Positions 1 to 6,200 of a DNA stretch of 8,339 nucleotides are shown here, one piece after another. The position numbers and the translations under genes were made by a program. The notes under the pieces were generated by a model, which was given only the letters and a program-made list of their open reading frames with translations, was not told where the DNA came from and ran no database searches. Numbering within the stretch: position 1 is the stretch's first letter; every line of letters starts with the position of its first letter. Origin of the DNA: CAVLCC01 sp963661535 (lineage in GTDB: Bacteria; Actinomycetota; Coriobacteriia; Coriobacteriales; CADBOM01); contig CAVLCC010000065.1 of NCBI GenBank assembly GCA_963661535.1, forward strand, positions 1 to 8,339, in the 5' to 3' direction.

Positions 1-39
1 ATTCTGGGTGCTGCAAAGGAGGCGCAAAATGACAGATAA
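1..39 (+). CDS. C-terminal tail of an upstream gene (partial, frame uncertain)
   Basis: Only the last codons of a possible upstream gene are in the window. Frame 1 reads ILGAAKEAQNDR and stops at TAA 37-39, overlapping the next start by 11 bases. Frame 3 reads SGCCKGGAK and stops at TGA 30-32, which would give the classic ATGA overlap. The frame-1 tail looks more protein-like, but the stretch is too short to decide. Either way, an upstream gene translationally coupled to the GXGXG gene is likely. In split glutamate synthases the usual partners are the glutamine amidotransferase, the FMN-binding synthase core and an FAD/NAD(P)H oxidoreductase. Which of them this is cannot be told. Confidence 0.35.
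   Translation: MLGAAKEAQNDR
15..22 (+). promoter_or_regulatory. Ribosome binding site of the GXGXG gene
   Basis: AAAGGAGG is a near-perfect Shine-Dalgarno sequence six bases upstream of ATG 29-31. It decides the start in favour of ATG at 29 over the in-frame GTG at 8, which would place this site inside the gene. It lies in the last codons of the preceding gene, consistent with translational coupling. Confidence 0.85.
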
Positions 40-754
40 TGCATTAGAAATGGAGCTTGGCACTAGGCAGTATAAAGAAGTTAATGCCCAAATTAGAGAT
101 GCCATCTTAAATGGAACAACCCATTTCACTTTAAAGAATGTTTTAGGTCAACGCTATATTGCATGCGGAGCGCCTAGTGGAGTTAAGTTTGATATCAACG
201 GAATTCCTGGAAACGACATGTGCTCATACATGAATGGAGCAAGTGTTGAGATATATGGAAATGCGCAAGACCAAGTTGGCAACACTATGAATGATGGTCA
301 AATTATTATTCATGGACATTGCGGGGACGCAGCTGGATATGGCATGCGCGGCGGCACAATTATGATTAAGGACAACTGCGGTTGGCGCGTAGGCATCCAT
401 ATGAAGCGCTACAAAACCAAAAATCCTACAATCTTTGTTGGCGGAGATGCAGGTAATTTCTTGGGTGAATATATGGCTGGTGGAAGGATTATTCTCATTG
501 GCACCCCAGGTAACTATTTAGCAACTGGAATGCATGGCGGAGTTATTTATTTGCAACATGAAGTTGATGAGAGCAAATACGACTCATCACTGCTAGTACA
601 AGAAAATGTTGAAGATCCAGATATTGAGATTTTAGAGAGCAAACTTGCAGAGTATGAGTCTTGCTTTGGACGTATTGCATGTGATACTTCGGCAGACAAA
701 TTTATGCGTCTAAGGCCAAAATCTCAACGCCCGTATGGAAGTATGTATGCATAA
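29..754 (+). CDS. Stand-alone glutamate synthase GXGXG-domain protein (GltB3 type)
   Basis: This 241-residue protein corresponds to the C-terminal beta-helix (GXGXG) domain of the large subunit of glutamate synthase, here encoded as its own polypeptide as in archaeal and many anaerobic bacterial split enzymes. In the family this domain has a structural role, packing against the amidotransferase and FMN synthase domains that convert glutamine plus 2-oxoglutarate to two glutamates. It contains no redox or catalytic centre of its own. What is visible is a series of glycine-rich turns spaced about 20-40 residues apart: G61-G70, G77-G90 (GNAQDQVGNTMNDG), G96-G109 (GHCGDAAGYGMRGG), G138-G152 (GGDAGNFLGEYMAGG) and G158-G171 (GTPGNYLATGMHGG). 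A charged tail (about 178-241) follows, ending near RPYGSMYA. The start is ATG at 29 with a strong ribosome binding site. It probably ends its operon, because the next gene is convergent. The domain family is well supported. A role in a related GXGXG enzyme, such as a formylmethanofuran dehydrogenase subunit C, is less likely given the length and repeat spacing. Confidence 0.88.
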   Translation: MTDNALEMELGTRQYKEVNAQIRDAILNGTTHFTLKNVLGQRYIACGAPSGVKFDINGIPGNDMCSYMNGASVEIYGNAQDQVGNTMNDGQIIIHGHCGDAAGYGMRGGTIMIKDNCGWRVGIHMKRYKTKNPTIFVGGDAGNFLGEYMAGGRIILIGTPGNYLATGMHGGVIYLQHEVDESKYDSSLLVQENVEDPDIEILESKLAEYESCFGRIACDTSADKFMRLRPKSQRPYGSMYA

Positions 755-809
755 ATGTAAGGTGCTTTTTATGGTTGCCTATTGAAGCACGTGTTGAGCA
801 GCAACTTTT

Positions 810-890
810 CTATAAACATTTGACGCGGGAGTCTATATTTTTTGCTCCCCCTATAATTTTGCGGATATCGCCGGTTGGTTTCTTTTCCAT
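810..890 (-). other. Doubtful 26-codon ORF in the convergent intergenic region
   Basis: On the - strand an ATG (888-890) opens 26 codons beginning MEKKPTGDIRKIIGGAKNID and stops at TAG 810-812. The composition is protein-like (Lys/Ile/Gly). However, only a weak GTTGGAT-like site precedes the ATG, and the 5' part overlaps one arm of the hairpin at 867-911. It lies about 60 bases downstream of the ABC-F stop on the same strand. It could be a tiny gene, a remnant, or chance; chance is the default. Confidence 0.15.
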
Positions 891-911
891 GTCGTAAATC
901 CAACTGGCGAT
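867..911. terminator. Candidate terminator hairpin between convergent genes
   Basis: The arms ATCGCCGGTTGG (867-878) and CCAACTGGCGAT (900-911) pair over 12 positions with a single G-T wobble, around a 21-base loop. On the + strand the stem is followed by TCCTAGTTTTG, a weak T-tract. On the - strand the flank is not T-rich. It sits between the stops of the GXGXG gene (754) and the ABC-F gene (952), where a shared terminator is expected. The large loop and poor T-tract make it imperfect. Confidence 0.4.
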
Positions 912-951
912 TCCTAGTTTTGTCTAAGCTAAAAGCAAGATTGCGTAAAAA

Positions 952-3027
952 CTACTCTTGATTTTCTAGAGTCGAAAGCTTATATTCAATACGCTCGCTT
1001 ACTTCCATCCATTCATTTTCTAGTTCTTCGATGGCACGCTTGACATCTCCATATTCAAAAGCCACATCGCGCGAACGTTCTTCATCGGCATATAGGCTCT
1101 CATCTGCCATCATATCTGTAAGCTCCTGTTTGCGCTCATTCAGCTTTTCTAGCTCTGCGTCTATTTTATCTAGTCTCTTGGTATCTTGACCGATTAGGGC
1201 ATTTCGTTTTTTTCTGGCTTCTGCGTCTGCTCTCTTTTGCTCTTTGGTGCGATACTCGCTTCGCTTGGATTCTTCTTTAGTGGTGTTAGAGGAGCCTTGA
1301 GTTGTTTGAAAGCTAGATTTATGAGCTGAATTTAAGTCGCCCGATTTTAAAACAGAACCACCTGAGCTAGCATCTTGAGCCGTATTTTGCATAGACTTAG
1401 TTATGCTGCCCGCTTCATCAGCAAGTTCAGTTTTTGCCAAGAAATAATCATAGTTGCCATCGTATTGCGTTAAGTGACCATTTTCTACATGCACAACTTT
1501 ATTTGCAACCGTGCGAATCAAATGACGATCATGGCTAATCAAAACAAGGGTTGAGTCAAATAACTTTAGAGCCTCAGCAAGCACCTCAACACTTGATATA
1601 TCTAGATGATTAGTTGGCTCATCTAAGCACAGCAAAGATGTAGGGCGCACAAGCATCTTAGCTAGGGCAAGCCTGCACTTCTCCCCTCCCGATAAAACTG
1701 ATACGCGCTTATCGGCATCTGAGCCCGAGAACAAAAAAGCGCCTAGAAGGGAGCGAACTTCTGAAATCTTCCAGCCAGGAGCTGCTTTATCAAGTTCTTC
1801 AAAAACAGTATTTTTTTCGTCAAGGTCTTCTAGTTGATGCTGAGCAAAATAAGAAATACTTACATTAGTTCCAATCTCAATTTGACCCCCCGTAGGTTTT
1901 TCAACTCCTGCAATCATTTTTAGCAATGTAGACTTACCAGCACCATTAGGTCCAACTAGAACAATTTTCTCTCCCCTATAGATATTGAAGTCAAGCGACT
2001 TATAAACAACATTTTGTCCATAAGCTTTGTCGACCTTTTTAAAACGCATAACATTCTCACCGCTGCGAGGAGGCTGCGGAAACGAAAATCTTATTTTTTT
2101 AGAACGCGATGGAACAACAATTCTCTCAATTTTTTCTAACTTTCTCACGCGATCTTGGACTTGCTTTGCCTTAGTTGCCTTATAGCGAAACTTCTCTATA
2201 AAAGCCTCCATATGAGCAATTTCTTCTGCTTGAGTTTGAGCCTGAGCTTCAATTTGTATAATTCGCTCTTCGCGTTGTTTTTCGTAAGACGAATAATTGC
2301 CTGTATAAGCTATAAAAGTTGCAGCTTCTAGCTCTAGGATATGATCAACCATTCCATCTATAAAATCACGATCGTGGCTAACGATAATCACAGCACCCTC
2401 ATAGGTACGCAGATAAGTTTCTAACCATCTAACAGACTCAAGGTCTAAATGATTTGTTGGCTCATCTAGCAAGAGCAAATCGACCTTGCGCATAAGCAAC
2501 TTTGCAAGCGCAATGCGCATCTGCCAGCCTCCAGAAAACTCATCGCAATGCCTTGCAAAATCTGCTTCTGCAAAGCCCAAACCCATAAGAATACTTCTAG
2601 CCTGCGACTCTATGGCATATCCGCCGCCTCGCTCAAATGCCTCACTAGTGCGCGAGTAACTTTCAAAGAGTTTTTGCTGCTCATCTGCGTTATTGCAAGT
2701 TGAGATACGCCGCTCAAGATTAGTCATTTTGTCTTGGAGGTCTAGAATGTCTTGAACACCAGTTAAAACCTCGTCTAAAACCGATATGCCTTTACCTAGC
2801 TCAATAGACTCCTGCTCCATATATCCAACAGACGAACCTTTGGATAAAATAATTTGTCCATAATCTGGAGACTCAATGCCTGCCATTATGCGCAACATTG
2901 TGGTTTTTCCGGCACCATTAGGACCCACCAACGCATAACGCTGTAACTCATTGACCATAAACGAGACTTTATCAAATAGGACGTTTGAACCAAATGATTT
3001 AGATATATCTTGAACTTGAAGAATCAA
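952..3027 (-). CDS. ABC-F family ATPase (ribosome-associated translation factor, YheS/Uup-like)
   Basis: The 691-residue cytosolic protein has two ABC ATPase domains in tandem and no membrane segment. Domain 1 carries Walker A GPNGAGKT (35-42), signature FSGGWQ (164-169), Walker B LLLLDEPTNHLD (184-195, catalytic Glu189) and switch His218. Domain 2 carries GPNGAGKST (359-367), LSGGEK (445-450), LLCLDEPTNHLD (465-476, Glu470) and His499. All catalytic residues are intact. Between them lies a charged alpha-helical linker (about 245-315, with FIEKFRYKATKAKQVQDRVR at 277-296). In ABC-F proteins this segment reaches the P-site tRNA and peptidyl-transferase centre from the ribosomal E site. The ABC2 domain is followed by a Ser/Thr/Gln-rich stretch (about 540-588) and a charged coiled coil (about 590-691), as in YheS/Uup-type members. 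The start is TTG 3025-3027, chosen because MILQVQDISKSFG matches the usual family beginning; an upstream in-frame TAG leaves no ATG. No good Shine-Dalgarno sequence precedes it. Whether it protects against ribosome antibiotics or has a housekeeping role in translation cannot be told from sequence alone. Confidence 0.93.
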   Translation of the reverse strand: MILQVQDISKSFGSNVLFDKVSFMVNELQRYALVGPNGAGKTTMLRIMAGIESPDYGQIILSKGSSVGYMEQESIELGKGISVLDEVLTGVQDILDLQDKMTNLERRISTCNNADEQQKLFESYSRTSEAFERGGGYAIESQARSILMGLGFAEADFARHCDEFSGGWQMRIALAKLLMRKVDLLLLDEPTNHLDLESVRWLETYLRTYEGAVIIVSHDRDFIDGMVDHILELEAATFIAYTGNYSSYEKQREERIIQIEAQAQTQAEEIAHMEAFIEKFRYKATKAKQVQDRVRKLEKIERIVVPSRSKKIRFSFPQPPRSGENVMRFKKVDKAYGQNVVYKSLDFNIYRGEKIVLVGPNGAGKSTLLKMIAGVEKPTGGQIEIGTNVSISYFAQHQLEDLDEKNTVFEELDKAAPGWKISEVRSLLGAFLFSGSDADKRVSVLSGGEKCRLALAKMLVRPTSLLCLDEPTNHLDISSVEVLAEALKLFDSTLVLISHDRHLIRTVANKVVHVENGHLTQYDGNYDYFLAKTELADEAGSITKSMQNTAQDASSGGSVLKSGDLNSAHKSSFQTTQGSSNTTKEESKRSEYRTKEQKRADAEARKKRNALIGQDTKRLDKIDAELEKLNERKQELTDMMADESLYADEERSRDVAFEYGDVKRAIEELENEWMEVSERIEYKLSTLENQE

Positions 3028-3096
3028 AAACTTTTTCGCTTTCTTAATTTGCTATTGAGGTTTATGTTGCTTTTGTCTTTTTGCTTTTGTGGCTGT

Positions 3097-3177
3097 TTAT
3101 TTTTTTAAAGTAGCCACTGCGTTATTGATTTTATCAAGTTTACCTTGTGTTTTGCTTTTGCAATCTGCGTATCGCAA
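3097..3177 (-). pseudogene. Short orphan reading frame, possible tail of a lost gene
   Basis: Between the surface protein and the ABC-F gene, the - strand is open from a TAA at 3238-3240 to TAA at 3097-3099. The last codons read LDKINNAVATLKK, preceded by LRYADCKSKTQGK, which resembles a natural amphipathic protein C-terminus. There is no ATG. The only candidate starts are TTG codons (for example 3175-3177) without a clear ribosome binding site, and the upstream half of the frame is the terminator hairpin itself. It could be a gene remnant, a leader peptide for the ABC-F gene, or chance. Confidence 0.2.
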
Positions 3178-3180
3178 ACT

Positions 3181-3217
3181 AAAATACTTGCAGCTAAAAG
3201 TTAGCTGCAAGTATTTT
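3181..3217 (-). terminator. Strong intrinsic terminator of the surface-protein gene
   Basis: The arms AAAATACTTGCAGCTAA (3181-3197) and TTAGCTGCAAGTATTTT (3201-3217) are perfectly complementary over 17 bp around a three-base loop. On the - strand the stem ends in TATTTT followed by AGTTT, giving the expected T-rich tail. It begins 47 bases after the stop codon of the surface protein. It should end that transcript before the ABC-F gene, so the ABC-F gene needs its own promoter in 3028-3180. The hairpin is nearly symmetrical and could also work on the + strand. Confidence 0.85.
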
Positions 3218-3264
3218 GCTAAAACTAGTTTGGGTGATTATTAAATTTTATTATGTAGCACCAT

Positions 3265-6200
3265 TTAATTTTGTGGAACCGTAATTGTATTTACTACGCT
3301 TGTATTCTCTGAAGCATATACGTCGGAGGTTTTGGCTGTTGTAAGCGTTAGTGTTCTATTGGCTGAATATCCATCGAGCGTTACAGTTCCTATGGATGCT
3401 CCTGTTGCATCTGCACTCCACTCGCTAGCTGCATAGCCTGCATAGGCTGCTGCACTGTTAGCATATCGCCAGTTGCTTTGCGCCGAAACATCAGTAACTG
3501 TATAGCCAAATCCACTTTGCAAAACTAAAGTTGCGCTGCCTGAGGTTTGTCCAGCTTCAACTTTTATTGACTGGCGATAAATATCACCTGTAGTGTTGTT
3601 TACAAGCTGAACAGTAAACCAGGTGTCATCAGTTACAGCAGCAGGTATTGTCTTTGTGATTGTTAGAGGCTCTGTTGAAGACCAAACAACGCGGTTATAA
3701 GGGTCAGCCGCGCTCGCCAGGCCCGTCAGGCGCGTGTTCTTGTCGTTTTTAAAGACAGAGAGGTTTTCATAGTCCGTGGACTTCGTTGTGACAGTGCGCG
3801 CGAAGGTGTTGCCCGCGTTGTAGTTCGTCTTCGCGTAGACGCCGATCTTCGCGTCGTCGTTGAGCCCCGTCACGTTGCCCTCGGCGTCCTGGACGCCCAC
3901 TTGGATCTGGGTGCCCACGTTCAAATCCGTGCTGCAGAAGACGTTTCGCTGGTTGCCGCCCGTCTCACCCGAGGCGTCCCAGTTGTCATAAATCTTCGGC
4001 GAGCCCGACAGCACTATCTGGCCGGCTGCTGGCACAGTCTCGTAGACGGCCACGGCGCCCGGAGCCCCCGTGGAAGTGTTAGTCGTCGTATTGCCCGTGA
4101 TGGATGCATTGCCGCCAATCATAACCTTCGCCCCGTACAAATTCGTACCAGTCCCACACAAGTACACCGCTCCTCCCCGGGGCGCGGAGTTGCCGCTCAA
4201 GGACGCGGTACCCGTTATCGTGACTTGGGCATTGATGATGCCGATTGCACCTCCCCCGTTGTTCGCGCTGCACCCTGTTATGTTTCCCCCGCTCATGGTC
4301 AGCGTCGTGGCAGATGTAGTTGCTACGTCTAATTCAGCTGTTTTCTCGCTGGTGGCCAGACATATGGCGCCGCCGTTCGAGACAGCGGTAGACTTGCAGT
4401 TGGATATCGTGCCGCCCTCCATCGTGATGGTACTGTAGGCGCCGCCGTACACGGCGCCGCCGTTCCCAGCCGCCGTACACGAGTCGATCACCGCTCCGTC
4501 CTCTATATAGAGTTTGCTGCCGCTTGCAGCCGAAGTTGCCGGAACTATATAAACCGCTCCGCCAATCCCGGCATTCCCCGCATTCGAGTTCCTGATCAAG
4601 GTTCCCGATCCCAAGGTAAGGGACGTGCCGTTGTTCAAATAGAAGGCACGTAAAGACGCGGTGCCGCCGCTATAGGTGCCGCTCACCCCGTCGAAGACGA
4701 TGTTTCTGGTCGTGAGGTTCGCACCCGAATTATTTTTCCACAGGGGAATCAATGAAGCGCCCGTGAACGCCCGCTTCACCAGAGCCCGCCCGTTCTCACT
4801 TGCAGCGTCGCCGCGGTAGGGGTAGCCGTCTTCGACATCGGTCTTGGCCGTGGTGAGCAAGACCTTCACATCGGGGCTCGAATCAATCGGCGCCGCCTCC
4901 GTCTGCGTGTAGGTGTCGACCAGACACTCCACGGGGAAGTAGCCCACGTAGTCCTTGTCGGTCACGCCATCGGCCTTCTTGCCCGCCACCACGTTAGACG
5001 CCGGCAGCTCCTTCACGCACGCGAACGCGTCTTTAATGGCCGTCGTGCCGCCGAAGGTATGCACCACGTCGGTCTGCGTGCCATCGGACGCCGTGACCGT
5101 CTCCGTCACCTTCACCGTGGGCGTGGCCGTCCCCCACACAACCTGGTTGTCGTCGCCTGCCATGCCGCGCAGCGGATAGCCTTCATCGTCGTTTGTGGAC
5201 TGATTGTAGAACGCCTTCAGATAGCCCGCGTTGTCGGCATCTGCATTCACGGAGTAGGCAAAGAGCTTCGTGGCGTCGGTTGAGCCGTTCCTTGCGGCAA
5301 TCGGCGTCATCCCGATGTAGGCATCGCTGTTCAGCGTCCCGACTTTTAGCAAAGGCGTGCCACTCTCGTTGGCCGAGGTATCCTCGAGGTTAATCTCCTT
5401 GTTGCTGGCGGTGTTGGTGTTGCCTTTGATAACAGGACTACCCTCGAGTGTAATGGAACCTAGATTTGTATTAGTAGAAAACCAGCCGAGAGCGCCTCTT
5501 CCTGCGCTCCTCGCATAATTGCCGACAATCTGCGTGTGGCCGCTGATCTTCACTGTGCCATAAGTTGCACGGGCGCAGACCGCGCCGATGTTGCCCGTGT
5601 TGCCCTTGATCAGGCAGTCCTTGATCGTGGTCGTTCCATTGCTCCAAACAGCACCGCAATCGTTGGTAGCAGTGTTATTCAGGATCTGCCCGCCGTTGAT
5701 ATTAACGGTTCCAGCCGCTGTGGAACTGCCCACCAAGCTGCTCACCCAAATTGCACCAGCACAGTGCCCCGTGTTGTTTTGTATGGTTCCTTTGTTCATA
5801 GTGAACGTTGCAGCAAACACCGAAATAGTATTGTCGCCAACAGCACCGTTGGCGGTCGTTTGCTTCTCGATTGTTCCTCCGTCCATGGTGAAATTTCCGT
5901 TCTCGCCATAGACGCACATTGCGGCTCCGCCTGAAATCCATCCGGATCCGTTTGCCTTGTTCCCACTCAGGGTGCCGCTACTCATGGTCGCGTTGCCCTC
6001 GATGCGCAGTGCTCCACCGCAGGTCGCAGCGTCCGCGGACGTATTATAGAAGTTCTCGATGACGGTTGCACAGGCGCTGCGCTCGGCGCCGCCGAGCAGG
6101 GTGCCGGCCTTCGTGGCCTCGTCGGCAAGCGTCGGCATGTCGGCGATGGTCAGGGTGCCGCTCGCCGCCACGGAAATGCCCGCCTGCGCGCGCGTGGTGG

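Noticed and set aside
8..28. Upstream in-frame GTG as the start of the GXGXG gene
   Set aside because: It would put the strong AAAGGAGG site inside the gene and add an atypical LQRRRK extension. ATG at 29 has ideal spacing.
762..790. Inverted repeat GTGCTT / AAGCAC just after the GXGXG gene
   Set aside because: Only six pairs around a 17-base loop with no T-tract after it; too weak to call a terminator.
820..857. Possible promoter TTGACG (820-825) with TATAAT (852-857) on the + strand
   Set aside because: The spacer is 26 bases, far beyond the usual 16-18, and no gene follows on the + strand.
3097..3137. Promoter for the ABC-F gene with TTGATA at 3132-3137 (- strand) as the -35 box
   Set aside because: The only partner is a poor TACTTT-like -10 at 18-19 bases; not strong enough to annotate, although a promoter must exist in 3028-3180.
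3222..3231. Palindrome AAACTAGTTT next to the terminator
   Set aside because: Too short for a hairpin or an operator claim, and present once.
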